Origin: Flavobacteriales bacterium
GTDB taxonomy: Bacteria; Bacteroidota; Bacteroidia; UBA10329
DNA: 64,000 bases
Assembly: GCA_021741155.1 (NCBI GenBank)
Contig: JAIOYP010000004.1
Span: forward strand, 62,001 to 126,000
Direction: 5' to 3'
Under the pieces are notes generated by a model that was given only the letters and a program-made list of their open reading frames with translations, had not been told where the DNA came from and did no database searches. A program made the position numbers and the translations under genes. Positions 24,421-33,372 of this stretch are shown in pieces; within the stretch, counting starts at the first letter, position 1, and each line of letters opens with the position of its first letter.

Positions 24421-25206
24421 TTATAAGGTTGTTACAGGTGCTGGTGTATAATTTTGCTCATGTTCTGTAGCGCAGAACTGAGACTCTGCAAACACCCTTC
24501 TTTTCTTCTTCTCTATTCTTGAGATGGGTGCATCGATGTCCTCTGGCTGAAATCTTCTAACGGACTTTAGATTTCTTGCGTAGTCTTCTTCCCCTGTCCC
24601 TGCTATCTGCTTCTCTTGGTTATCATTATCCACTTTGGCATCGTAAGGTATCCCTGATGATAGTATTCCATGGACGATACGCAACATCTCTGGAAAGGAA
24701 CTGTAGAGCACCATCTTCAGTTCATTGACCAATTGGTTGTTCTGTTTTTTGAGCATCAGGATGTGCTTGTGCAAACTGCGGAACGATGCGTAATATGTGT
24801 CCTGCTCGGTATAATCCACCTTGGCGGAGTGGCAGATGAGGTATTCTGCAATGTACTTTGAACTAAGTGCATCGGTCACGTTGCGGCTGAGTTCTGCCTC
24901 AGCATTGTGCTTCACTCCCAACGGATTCAGACGAGCCACTTTTACTGGGAGCTGCTCACTGGAGGATATGATCGTTGCGTACCAATTGTTCTCAAAACCG
25001 CCTGTGCTTTCCACCGCACAGAAGATCTGTTCCAATTCGTGTTCATAGTTACTGTTCTCAAGTATCCGTCTCAAAGAATCGTGGCCTTTGCGCGTGTCAT
25101 CGAGCCTGAATATCTCCTCCAGCGGCTTTTTGTCCACGGCATCAAAGTGCCAGGTCATACCGCAGACTATACTCGACCATCGGGAGAAACTGAGGCACAG
25201 GATCAA
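24421..25206 (-). pseudogene. IS110-family transposase remnant
   Basis: A 261-codon frame resembling the N-terminal DEDD domain of IS110 transposases: IVCGMTWHF, AVESTGGFENNW, VKVARLNPLGVKHN and NVTDALSSKYIAEYL follow the family order. The first catalytic Asp seems to be replaced by Thr (GMTWH where GMDWH is usual). The C-terminal domain with the serine nucleophile is missing or scrambled: after FPEMLRIV the sequence becomes unrelated and charged. The transposase is therefore probably inactive. It sits just outside the island's tRNA boundary, in chromosomal DNA. Confidence 0.55.
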
Positions 25207-25525
25207 TGTCCTAAGGCGGGTTCCTCCTCAACGTGGTCAAGCTACTCAATCAATTTAAAACAAACATATAAGGCGGACAGCACGTTTTACTTCCGTTTGC
25301 ATTTTTCTCCTTCGGGTGAAAAATCGAATCCGCCTAAGGCGGACTATTTTGCGTAGTCGAAGAACGTTGGGGATTACTTCAGTCTTTCCTCCTTCGCAAT
25401 TGCAGAAGCAACCGACTTCGGCCTGATGCACACAGCTCTTGTGTCGCTTAGCCAATAATCATTTAAGCTAATTCCACAATCAAGAACATTATTTCAACGT
25501 ACCGTGTTAAATTTGCGCCCCGTTG
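25207..25525. other. Non-coding stretch between the transposase remnant and cysE
   Basis: No gene is supported. It contains a 13-bp palindrome CCGCCTAAGGCGG (25330-25342), a degraded copy of a TTCAGTCGTTCCTCC-type repeat (about 25377-25404), and the cysE promoter-like box close to the start codon. Confidence 0.4.
25508..25515 (+). promoter_or_regulatory. Candidate -7 box of cysE
   Basis: TAAATTTG matches the Bacteroidota TAnnTTTG consensus and lies 10 bp before the chosen cysE ATG, giving a very short leader. No convincing -33 partner was identified. Confidence 0.4.
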
Positions 25526-26344
25526 ATGGAATCACAATTCGTACATAAGCTCTTTGAACAACATCAGAAGGTGGGCAAATGCCTTTCACCCGAAGTGGTT
25601 GCCAAGTGGCTAAACGAAATTTTAGGAATCCTCTACGCTGAACGAATCACGTCTAAGTTTGAGAATGAAGCTGATTTCGCGCTTCATTACGAAAGCTTGA
25701 AAACGCTTTTAGCAGATATTCTCTGTTCGTGTTCAGAACTAGAACCTAAGGAAACAGTCACGAAGTTCTTTAACTCGCTACCAGCAATTAAATCTGCTTT
25801 AGACAAAGACTTAGAAGCCACGTTTCTTGGCGATCCAGCGGCTAAGACCAAATCGGTTGTAGCACGCTCCTACCCTGGCTTCTTTGCCATTGCGGCATAT
25901 CGCATTGCCCACGAATTGGACATGATGGGAACGCAGATGGTTCCGCGTGCAATTACAGAACATGCGCATGTTCAAACAGGCATCGACATACATCCGTCTG
26001 CAACCATCGGAGAATACTTCTGTATTGATCACGGAACAGGAATCGTTATTGGCGAGACTACCATCATTGGCAATCACGTGAAGTTGTATCAAGGCGTTAC
26101 GCTTGGAGCATTGAGTGTGGATAAGAAAGATGCTACTTCTAAACGGCATCCTACTATTGAAGATGAAGTGGTTATCTACGCAGGCGCCACCATCTTAGGA
26201 GGAAGCACAACCGTTGGCAAAGGCTCAGTGATTGGTGGTAACGTTTGGCTTACGCGCAGCGTTCCTGCCAACAGCAAGGTTTACTACAGCGCCAGCATGA
26301 GCGATGAAAACGGGGAAACGGACCGTATCACGATAATGTCGTGA
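25526..26344 (+). CDS. cysE: Serine O-acetyltransferase
   Basis: A 272-residue CysE/EpsC enzyme that transfers acetyl from acetyl-CoA to L-serine, the first committed step of cysteine synthesis. The N-terminal helical domain is followed by a left-handed parallel beta-helix of hexapeptide repeats with the signature DIHPSATIGEYFCIDHGTG and IGETTIIGNHVKLYQGVTLG, which carry the catalytic His region. The C-terminus ends shortly after the hexapeptides, as in the EpsC-like forms. The ATG is preferred over a TTG one codon earlier. cysM follows after 123 bp. Confidence 0.93.
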   Translation: MESQFVHKLFEQHQKVGKCLSPEVVAKWLNEILGILYAERITSKFENEADFALHYESLKTLLADILCSCSELEPKETVTKFFNSLPAIKSALDKDLEATFLGDPAAKTKSVVARSYPGFFAIAAYRIAHELDMMGTQMVPRAITEHAHVQTGIDIHPSATIGEYFCIDHGTGIVIGETTIIGNHVKLYQGVTLGALSVDKKDATSKRHPTIEDEVVIYAGATILGGSTTVGKGSVIGGNVWLTRSVPANSKVYYSASMSDENGETDRITIMS

Positions 26345-26347
26345 TTA

Positions 26348-26383
26348 GTTGATAAAGTTTATAAAGAGATAAAGTTGATAGGT
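26348..26383. repeat. GTTGATAA-type low-complexity repeat in an intergenic position
   Basis: The tract consists of GTTGATAAAG and related words, starting just after the cysE stop codon. A nearly identical tract lies in frame inside asnB (53105-53141). Confidence 0.6.
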
Positions 26384-26467
26384 TAATCACGGCATTGCGA
26401 GAGCCTGTCCTGAGTTTGTCGAAAGTGACAATCTCATTCATAATTTTTAATTGCTAAATCATAATTA

Positions 26468-27355
26468 ATGAAACTGGGAATCGAAAGCTTAATAGGCAAC
26501 ACGCCACTCGTTGAAATACAGCACATCAACCCTAATCCAAACGTCAGAATCTTCTGCAAGTTAGAAGGCAACAACCCAGGCGGAAGCGTAAAAGATCGCG
26601 CTGCTTATGGAATGATTACCGAAGCATTAAAGCGTGGCGATATCAAGAAAGGCGATAAACTCGTAGAAGCCACAAGTGGCAACACTGGAATTGCTTTGGC
26701 GATGATTGCGCAGTTGAAAGGTGTAGAAATGCACCTCATTATGCCCGATAATTCTACCGAGGAACGTATTCAAACCATGAAAGCGTATGGCGCGGAAGTC
26801 ATTCTGACACCTGCCGCCAGAACCATCGAATACTCGCGCGAATTGGCAGAAGAAATGGCAGCCACAGGCGAATACTTCATGCTCAATCAGTTCGGCAATC
26901 ACGATAACTCAGGAGCGCATTACAAAACCACTGGTCCAGAAATTTGGAAGGACACGAAAGGTGAGATTACCCATTTCGTTTCTGCCATGGGAACAACGGG
27001 AACCATCATGGGTGTTTCGCGCTACTTAAAAGAGCAGAATCCAAACGTTCAAATTGTAGGAACACAACCAACAGATGGCTCTAGCATTCCGGGCATTAGA
27101 AGATGGTCGCCCGAATTCCTACCAAAGATATTTGATGCCAGCCGCGTGGATCGCGTGGTGGATGTAAGTCAGACGGATGCCACCGATATTACACGCAGAA
27201 TGGCGCGCGAAGAAGGAATACTTGCTGGAATGAGCAGCGGAGGCGCACTTTTCGCAGCACTCAAAGTCGCTTCCGAACTGGAAAGCGGAACCATCGTTTG
27301 CATTACCTGCGATCGTGGTGATCGGTATCTGAGTTCGAATCTTTTTAATTTCTAG
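26468..27355 (+). CDS. cysM: Cysteine synthase (O-acetylserine sulfhydrylase), CysM-like
   Basis: A 295-residue PLP enzyme that makes cysteine from O-acetylserine and sulfide (or thiosulfate for CysM). The lysine region PGGSVKDRAA lies near residue 40, where the Schiff-base Lys sits. SGNTG (about residues 65-69) binds substrate, and GTTGTI with the phosphate-binding GS-type loop is visible. Length matches CysM (about 290-300) better than CysK (about 310-320). It follows cysE on the same strand and is probably co-regulated. Confidence 0.92.
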   Translation: MKLGIESLIGNTPLVEIQHINPNPNVRIFCKLEGNNPGGSVKDRAAYGMITEALKRGDIKKGDKLVEATSGNTGIALAMIAQLKGVEMHLIMPDNSTEERIQTMKAYGAEVILTPAARTIEYSRELAEEMAATGEYFMLNQFGNHDNSGAHYKTTGPEIWKDTKGEITHFVSAMGTTGTIMGVSRYLKEQNPNVQIVGTQPTDGSSIPGIRRWSPEFLPKIFDASRVDRVVDVSQTDATDITRRMAREEGILAGMSSGGALFAALKVASELESGTIVCITCDRGDRYLSSNLFNF

Positions 27356-27356
27356 C

Positions 27357-27431
27357 TGTAGGTGCGTATGGAAATACGCCCAAACAAACCAATCGTGTTG
27401 CGACACGGGCGTATTTCCATACGCCCCTACA
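27357..27431. repeat. REPIN-like pair of inverted palindromic units
   Basis: Two 25-bp arms, 27357-27381 and 27407-27431, are inverted copies with one mismatch and a 25-bp spacer. Each arm is itself palindromic, with GGGCGTAT and ATACGCCC around TTCC. The whole can fold as one long hairpin. It fills the cysM/epimerase intergenic gap, starting two bases after the cysM stop. Confidence 0.75.
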
Positions 27432-27468
27432 ATCGGGAATTCACCACGGGTTTGCCACGCCAAACCCC

Positions 27469-27476
27469 TACATTTG
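27469..27476 (+). promoter_or_regulatory. Candidate -7 box of the epimerase-CBS gene
   Basis: TACATTTG fits TAnnTTTG and lies 11 bp before the chosen ATG; a TTTG at 27451-27454 could serve as -33 element, though spacing is short at 14 bp. It supports the downstream start codon. Confidence 0.45.
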
Positions 27477-27487
27477 CCGCTCGATAC

Positions 27488-28495
27488 ATGCGCATTTCAG
27501 CTTCCATATACGCCAACGGTGAGAAAGACATTCTCGAGACCGTAAAAGAGTTGGAAGCCCACCATGCCGACATGCTGCACATCGATTGCACGCACGATTT
27601 TTCTGTCTTTGATGATGTGGCTCGCGTCAAAAAAGCAACCTCGCTCCCACTCGATTTGCATTTGATTACTTCCACACCGCTGGATTTTGCTTCCGCTTTG
27701 GAATCAAACCCTGTGGAGCTTCTTACCATTCAGTATGAGAATTTGAATGGAAGTCGCGAATTGCCAACAGCTGGATTTAAAAAGCTAGGATTGGCATTAA
27801 CCTCAAACACGCCTTTAGAAGCCTTCTCAGAATTTGCCGACAGCTGCGATTTCGTGCTGCTTATGGCAACCGAACCTGGTGTAAGTGGCGGTTCCTTCAA
27901 CAAGGATAATTTTCAGCGTATTCGAGAATTCAAACAGAAATTCCCGAACAAACAAGTGCATGTAGATGGTGGTGTGAATGCCGAGGTGTCTTTCATTCTT
28001 AGAAACCTAGGCGTGCATTGTGCTGTTTCGGGTTCTTACTTATTTAAGCAGCAATCGGTTGGCGGTGCTATGCTCAATCTAAAAAGCGGACAAACCGATT
28101 CCCAGTATCGCGTAGCAGATTTCATGCTGAGTCTGAGCGAAACACCAACGGTTGATTTAGCTCAACTTACATTGAAAACCGTACTCCAATCCATCGAAGA
28201 TGCACGCATGGCATTCACAGCTGTGGTTGACAAAGCTGGTTTCATGAAAGGCATCATTAGCAACGCAGATGTTCGGAAAGGATTGCTCAGGAACATGAAC
28301 GATTTGAGTTCGCTGCAAGCAGAATCGCTCATCAATCTAAAGCCGATTACGGTTAACGAAGAAATGACGGTGACTGAGTTGCTGCGTTTCATCCGAAATC
28401 AATCTATTCCAATTAATTATTTACCCGTTGTCAATTCTGAAGGAAAACTAACGGGCTCACTCACATTTAACGACCTTATCAAAGGAGAAGCATGA
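27488..28495 (+). CDS. Ribulose-phosphate-3-epimerase-like barrel fused to a CBS pair
   Basis: A 335-residue fusion. Residues 1-205 form a phosphate-binding TIM barrel of the ribulose-phosphate 3-epimerase/hexulose-phosphate-synthase family. The metal ligands of the epimerase can be assigned: His31 and Asp33 in LHIDC, His58 in DLHLI, Asp160 in VHVDGG. The usual MDG loop is replaced by CTHDF, so the substrate may differ. Residues about 220-335 are a tandem CBS (Bateman) domain, which generally binds adenosyl ligands. I start at the ATG just downstream of a TAnnTTTG box. The stop overlaps the next start by 4 bp (ATGA), so it is coupled to DAHP synthase. Confidence 0.8.
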   Translation: MRISASIYANGEKDILETVKELEAHHADMLHIDCTHDFSVFDDVARVKKATSLPLDLHLITSTPLDFASALESNPVELLTIQYENLNGSRELPTAGFKKLGLALTSNTPLEAFSEFADSCDFVLLMATEPGVSGGSFNKDNFQRIREFKQKFPNKQVHVDGGVNAEVSFILRNLGVHCAVSGSYLFKQQSVGGAMLNLKSGQTDSQYRVADFMLSLSETPTVDLAQLTLKTVLQSIEDARMAFTAVVDKAGFMKGIISNADVRKGLLRNMNDLSSLQAESLINLKPITVNEEMTVTELLRFIRNQSIPINYLPVVNSEGKLTGSLTFNDLIKGEA

Positions 28496-29490
28496 TTATC
28501 GAACTGAACGAGAAAGTAAACGAAGAACGCGCACATGAATTGGCGAAAGTTGCCAAGGCATTCTGCATTTATGATGGAACGCGCTTCGTGCTCATCAACA
28601 GCTCATCCGAGAAGAAATTACCTACTGAAATAGAGAATTCTACGCACAAGTTCTTTGCTTTTGATAACGACCTTCAATTGGGAAGTCGGAAGTACAAAAA
28701 GGAAACGCGCACCATTCAATTAGGCAAGGTTCAAATTGGTGGAAACTCAGGAAATACGGTTGTCATTGGCGGCCCTTGTTCTGTAGAAAGCGAAGCGCAA
28801 ATTCGTTCTTCAGCTATGCTGATGAAGGAATTGGGAATCAGCACACTACGCGCGGGAGCCTATAAACCGCGAACATCACCTTACTCATTCCAAGGAATGG
28901 GATTGAAAGGATTGAAACTGCTTGCCAAAATGCGAGATGAATTCGGTTTGAACATCATTACAGAAGTGCGCGATGCAACCCAAATTGACGACATCATCGA
29001 ATATGCCGACATCATTCAGATTGGTGCCAAATCGATGTACGACCACGGTATTTTAAAGAAGTGCGGTAAGGCCAAACAGCCGGTTCTCCTAAAACGAGGT
29101 TTCGGAACAACCTTGCAGGAATTTGTTCAGGCTTCCGAGTTCATCCTTTCGGGTGGAAATCAGAATGTGATGCTCTGCGAACGCGGAATCAGAACGTTTG
29201 AAACGGGAACGCGCTTCACGCTCGACCTTTGTGGTGTGGCGTATTTGAAAGAACACACCAACCTTCCGTTGGTACTCGACCCATCTCATGCCATGGGCTA
29301 TGCGTATGGAGTTGCCGACCTTAGTCGTGCTTGTGTTGCTATGGGAGTGGATGGTGTATTGATTGAAGTTCACCCAAATCCAAAAGTTGCAAAAAGCGAT
29401 GCTTCGCAGCAACTGAACCACGATGAATTCAGAGCATTGCTTAAAACCTTGAGACCAATTGCGAAAGCGGTTGGACGAAATATAATTTAG
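28492..29490 (+). CDS. aroF: DAHP synthase (3-deoxy-7-phosphoheptulonate synthase)
   Basis: A 332-residue type I-beta DAHP synthase that condenses phosphoenolpyruvate and erythrose 4-phosphate to start the shikimate pathway. The N-terminal about 70 residues form a ferredoxin-like regulatory-type extension. The barrel follows with GGPCSVESEAQI (about 92-103), AGAYKPRTSPYSFQG, QIGAKSMY and DPSHAMGYA, which match phosphate and metal-binding motifs. It is translationally coupled to the epimerase-CBS gene. Erythrose 4-phosphate comes from the pentose-phosphate pathway, so a metabolic link is plausible. Confidence 0.93.
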   Translation: MIIELNEKVNEERAHELAKVAKAFCIYDGTRFVLINSSSEKKLPTEIENSTHKFFAFDNDLQLGSRKYKKETRTIQLGKVQIGGNSGNTVVIGGPCSVESEAQIRSSAMLMKELGISTLRAGAYKPRTSPYSFQGMGLKGLKLLAKMRDEFGLNIITEVRDATQIDDIIEYADIIQIGAKSMYDHGILKKCGKAKQPVLLKRGFGTTLQEFVQASEFILSGGNQNVMLCERGIRTFETGTRFTLDLCGVAYLKEHTNLPLVLDPSHAMGYAYGVADLSRACVAMGVDGVLIEVHPNPKVAKSDASQQLNHDEFRALLKTLRPIAKAVGRNII

Positions 29491-29686
29491 GAATCGGCCC
29501 CTCCTTACCTCCCCGCCTGAAGTAGAAGGAAATTCGGGAATCGAGTTGAGGTTATTTGCAATTAGCGATTTTTGAATTTGTCGGATGCATTTTAAGTGAG
29601 ACCTAATAGTCTATCAAATAGAGATATCCGAAAAACACCTTGAGATATTATGGAGCGTTGAGCGAACTATGGCTTGTGAAGCGAGA

Positions 29687-29938
29687 ATAATCTGTAATGC
29701 TTATCCGCATCTTTCCCCAAATAGTCAGTTTTTACAGAAAGCTAGAGTTTGAGAAATGGGGAAGAACATATTTTTAGCCACAGAATTCACAGAAAGGACA
29801 CAGAAAATTTTGTTTATCATCTGTGAAAACCCCTGCGGCAGGCAGGTCTGTGAATTCTGTGTTTCTGTGGCTTTTTCATGTCCGTTCTAGTATTAATCTG
29901 GATGTTTGGGGAAAGATGCGGATATGCATATAATCTGT
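29687..29938. mobile_element. MITE-like element with terminal inverted repeats and target duplication
   Basis: Terminal inverted repeats of 25 bp (29697-29721 and 29905-29929) differ at one position; the shared core is ATCCGCATCTTTCCCCAAA. They are flanked by the direct repeat ATAATCTGT (29687-29695 and 29930-29938), which looks like a 9-bp target duplication. A single extra base separates the left copy from the repeat. The interior contains no gene but a second inverted repeat of CACAGAA words (about 29776-29872). Nothing encodes a transposase, so mobilization would be in trans. Confidence 0.65.
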
Positions 29939-30035
29939 TTTTGGAGAGACTTAATATAAACTGTGTCGGCAGTCAGAAATGACAAGCATTAAACTAAAAC
30001 CAACACAGACAATGCAAAAACAATAGAAAGACTAG

Positions 30036-30176
30036 TTCGACTACACCAACTTTGAGAAGGAGGCGGTGGAAAAATTAAAGAACGGAAAGAAGCTAGGAGG
30101 CAAGAACGGAGTGCCAGCCCCAATGCTGAAATGGTTGCTTATTGGCCTTGCTTCCTTCCTGTTTCCAATCCGTTAG
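30036..30176 (+). pseudogene. IS256-family transposase N-terminal fragment
   Basis: The 46-codon stretch reads FDYTNFEKEAVEKLKNGKKL, then GGKNGVPAPMLKWLL, which resembles the N-terminus of IS256-type transposases (pattern of an E-rich helix, then LxGKxGVLxPLxK). Upstream in the same frame there are stops at 30015-30035, and the match fades after about 35 codons. The rest of the gene is missing. It is a decayed remnant. Confidence 0.5.
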
Positions 30177-30223
30177 TTTTGCACGACAAAACCACCACCA
30201 GTTGAACATCCGCTTAAACCGCT

Positions 30224-32587
30224 TTGGGAAAAAGAAATCGGACAGTTAAAGTAAAACGCCCATTACAAGTCCGAGTGCTTTGTATCACACTGCTGATGGC
30301 ACTGCTGTCTTTTGCTTTAGGCACCACCGTTTATGCGCAAAACGAGTTTACCATAAGTGGTAGCTTACGCGATAGTATTTCGGGCGAAGAACTTGTTGGA
30401 GCCAGCGTTTTTGACCTAAACACTCGTTCTGGCACCACCACCAACATCTATGGTTTTTATTCCTTAACGCTACCCGCAGGCAAGCACAGTTTGGTCTATT
30501 CGTATCTGGGTTTTAATGCCGATACGGTTCACTTCGATTTAAAGAGAAACATTACTAGAACGCTGGCTTTACAATCATCGGCAGTTCAGTTAAAGGACGT
30601 GGTGATTACCGCCACAAAAGACAACGACCGGGTGACCAATGCCGATGTTGGGATTGTTAAAATGAACATCAAAGAATTGAATGCCATTCCTGTTCTGTTT
30701 GGCGAAAAAGACATACTAAACTCCTTGCAATTGATGCCCGGCATGAGCTCGGCTGGAGAAGGAAATGCGGGTTTTTTTGTGCGAGGTGGAAATGTGGATC
30801 AGAACCTCGTGCTGCTAGATGAAGCACTGGTTTACAACCCATCTCACCTACTCGGATTCTTTTCTGTTTTCAACTCCGATGCGGTAAAGGATGTGACACT
30901 CCATAAATCGGGTATTCCTGCCGAATTTGGTGGGCGCTCTTCCTCCGTTTTGGATGTGCACATGCGGGATGGGAATCTCAAGAAATACGGTGTATCGGGC
31001 GGCCTGGGATTCATCTCTGCCCGACTAACGGCAGAAGGTCCGATTGTAAAAGATAAAGGCTCGTTTATCGTTACCGGAAGACGAACCTATCTCGACCTTT
31101 TCATTCCCTTGCTTTCGCCAGAATCGAAGGTTAATCAGGTCTATTTCTACGACTTCAATGCAAAGTTGAACTATCGTATCAACGATAAGCACCGCGTCTT
31201 TCTTTCGGGATATTATGGACACGATGTGCTATCGTTTGGTAATGAAAATATCAATTGGGGAAATGGCCTAAGCTCGCTACGCTGGAATTGGGTAGTGAAC
31301 GAAAAGTTGTTCTCAAACACCACATTTGCTTTTAGTCATTATGCTGCCGAGAAGTATAACGAATCACGCTACTACGTTCTCCGCTCTGGAATAATGGATT
31401 TCAACCTGAAAGAAGACCTGAACTATTACCTCAATCCGAAAAACACGCTGCGGTTTGGCGTGCACGAGACCTTTCATGTGTATAGCATCAATAATTTGGA
31501 ATCACAATCGGTGAATGGAACCATCTCGAAACTCCCCGAAGACCAATATGCGAACGAAACAGCCATTTATGCCAGCAACGAGCAGAAGATTGGCAAGCGA
31601 TTCAATGCGCGATATGGTGTCCGCTTATCAATGTTTAATCGGCTGGGACCTGGTATTTCTTACACCTACGATGAATTTAACTTGGCCACAGATTCTACGC
31701 AGTATCAAACGCTTGAGAACATGGTTAACTATTTCGGATTTGAACCGCGCGCCAGCCTTGCTTATACCGTCACCCCCACCATAGGACTCAAGGCGTCTTA
31801 TCAGCGCATGTACCAGTACACGCACCTCATTTCCAATTCTACCTCTTCTACTCCCACCGATTTGTGGGTGCCATCAAGCAGCATCATCAAACCTCAATTC
31901 TCCGATCAATTCTCGCTCAGTTATTTCCACGATTTGCTGCATGGAATGTTCGCCATATCGGTAGAAGGCTACTACAAAATACTGCACAACGTAATCGACT
32001 ATGAAGATGGAGCCGACATCGTTAGACGCCCCAATGTAGAATCTCAGTTGGCCTTTGGTTCGGGCCGCGCTTACGGGGCAGAATTCCTTATTAAAAAGGG
32101 AAAAGGGAAAGTAACAGGATGGGTGTCCTACACACTTTCGAGAACTGAACGGAAGATTGACGGCATCAACAGCGGAGGCTATTTCCCTGCGCGACAAGAC
32201 CGCCCGCACGATTTAGCCATTGTGCTCAGTTACCGCCCCACCAAGCGTTGGTCTGTTTCTGCAAACTGGGTGTATTACACAGGAAGTGCGGTCACTTTTC
32301 CCATCGGCTACTATAGGTTTAACGGCCGGTCAATACCCTATTTTACCAGTAAGAATGGGTATCGAATGCCCGATTATCATCGCTTAGATCTTGGCGTGAC
32401 ATTACACGGTAAAGAACACAAGCGATTCCGCTCCGATTGGACGCTTTCTATCTATAACGTCTATTCGAGGTTGAATGCCTACAGCATTTCCTATCAGGAA
32501 TCTGAGTCGAATCCAGGTACCGTGGAAGCCGTTAAGTTTTCTCTTTTCCCTATTGTTCCATCCCTCAACTGGAGTTTCCAATTTTGA
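30224..32587 (+). CDS. TonB-dependent outer-membrane receptor with CarboxypepD-like domain
   Basis: A 787-residue receptor. A basic N-terminus and signal-type segment (VLCITLLMALLSFALGTTVYAQ) precede a carboxypeptidase-regulatory-like domain (ISGSLRDSISGEELVGASVFD). The plug domain follows (NAIPVLFGEKDILNSLQLMP, then AGFFVRGGNVDQNLVLLDE), then a long beta-barrel ending in F, as needed for outer-membrane assembly. It probably imports an unknown large or chelated substrate. The start codon seems to be TTG; no ATG precedes the signal segment in frame except one inside it. It overlaps the frame of the following DUF4249 gene slightly. Confidence 0.88.
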   Translation: MGKRNRTVKVKRPLQVRVLCITLLMALLSFALGTTVYAQNEFTISGSLRDSISGEELVGASVFDLNTRSGTTTNIYGFYSLTLPAGKHSLVYSYLGFNADTVHFDLKRNITRTLALQSSAVQLKDVVITATKDNDRVTNADVGIVKMNIKELNAIPVLFGEKDILNSLQLMPGMSSAGEGNAGFFVRGGNVDQNLVLLDEALVYNPSHLLGFFSVFNSDAVKDVTLHKSGIPAEFGGRSSSVLDVHMRDGNLKKYGVSGGLGFISARLTAEGPIVKDKGSFIVTGRRTYLDLFIPLLSPESKVNQVYFYDFNAKLNYRINDKHRVFLSGYYGHDVLSFGNENINWGNGLSSLRWNWVVNEKLFSNTTFAFSHYAAEKYNESRYYVLRSGIMDFNLKEDLNYYLNPKNTLRFGVHETFHVYSINNLESQSVNGTISKLPEDQYANETAIYASNEQKIGKRFNARYGVRLSMFNRLGPGISYTYDEFNLATDSTQYQTLENMVNYFGFEPRASLAYTVTPTIGLKASYQRMYQYTHLISNSTSSTPTDLWVPSSSIIKPQFSDQFSLSYFHDLLHGMFAISVEGYYKILHNVIDYEDGADIVRRPNVESQLAFGSGRAYGAEFLIKKGKGKVTGWVSYTLSRTERKIDGINSGGYFPARQDRPHDLAIVLSYRPTKRWSVSANWVYYTGSAVTFPIGYYRFNGRSIPYFTSKNGYRMPDYHRLDLGVTLHGKEHKRFRSDWTLSIYNVYSRLNAYSISYQESESNPGTVEAVKFSLFPIVPSLNWSFQF

Positions 32588-32592
32588 CCATC

Positions 32593-33372
32593 ATGAAAAA
32601 ATTACTTCCCCTACTAGCTGTTGCTTTCTCACTCGTTTCCTGCGAGGAAATTGTGGACATTAATCTTCATGATGGAAATCAGCAAGTGGTGGTCAACGCG
32701 CAATTTGCTACAGACAAGAACAAACCAACGATGACCTTGAGTACAACTGGCAGGTTTACCGATGGTGCTGGCATAGGACCTGCAAGCGACTTCATTGTCT
32801 CCATCACCGACCAAAATGGTAACACGGCCGTCCTAAATGAAACAACGGCTGGGCGGTATCGTCTCACCAATTACGGCTTGTCTGCTGGAAACACCTACAC
32901 CTTATCTGCTACAGATGGAACTAAAACTATTTCGGCAACATCAACCGTTCAGGCAAAAGCTGTTATCGATTCCGTTCGACTTGAACTGATTCAATTTTCA
33001 GACTTCGAATTCACAATCGTACACATTTACACTGTAGATCCAGCACCAGAAGCCAACTACCTCCGTTCAAGGCTCAACTATAACCACCAAGGTTTTTCCA
33101 ACTTTGGGAATGTAATGGCCGATGTTCTGAATGCCAATGGAGTGATGGATATGGCACTAGCTGGAGGACCATTTTTGCAGGGCGATACGTTGACCATCGA
33201 ACTATGGTCGATGGATGAAGCGGGCTACCAATTCTATCGAACTTTGAATCAAGCAGCCAATTCAGACCCCAGTAGCACGGCTTCTCCGTTCAACGTTACT
33301 TCCAACGTAGTTGGCGGATTCGGGCTTTTTGAGGTGTATGAGCGAGATGAATACACGCTCATTGTGGATTAG
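32593..33372 (+). CDS. DUF4249-type lipoprotein, partner of the TonB receptor
   Basis: A 259-residue lipoprotein with a signal peptide and lipobox (LAVAFSLVSCEE, Cys at about residue 17). Then follow beta-rich segments VDINLHDGNQQVVVNAQF, FIVSITDQNGNTAVL and AGNTYTLSATDG, consistent with the DUF4249 family. Such proteins are commonly encoded directly after TonB-dependent receptors and are thought to assist ligand capture. The ATG before KKLLPLL lies five bases after the receptor stop codon, so the two form an operon. Confidence 0.8.
   Translation: MKKLLPLLAVAFSLVSCEEIVDINLHDGNQQVVVNAQFATDKNKPTMTLSTTGRFTDGAGIGPASDFIVSITDQNGNTAVLNETTAGRYRLTNYGLSAGNTYTLSATDGTKTISATSTVQAKAVIDSVRLELIQFSDFEFTIVHIYTVDPAPEANYLRSRLNYNHQGFSNFGNVMADVLNANGVMDMALAGGPFLQGDTLTIELWSMDEAGYQFYRTLNQAANSDPSSTASPFNVTSNVVGGFGLFEVYERDEYTLIVD

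Larger units (their letters stand above)
29491..30223. other. Long intergenic region with degenerate mobile elements
   Basis: Between aroF and the TonB-dependent receptor there is no intact gene. It holds the MITE-like element and, further right, the IS256 remnant described separately. Other sequence shows no clear feature. Confidence 0.6.
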
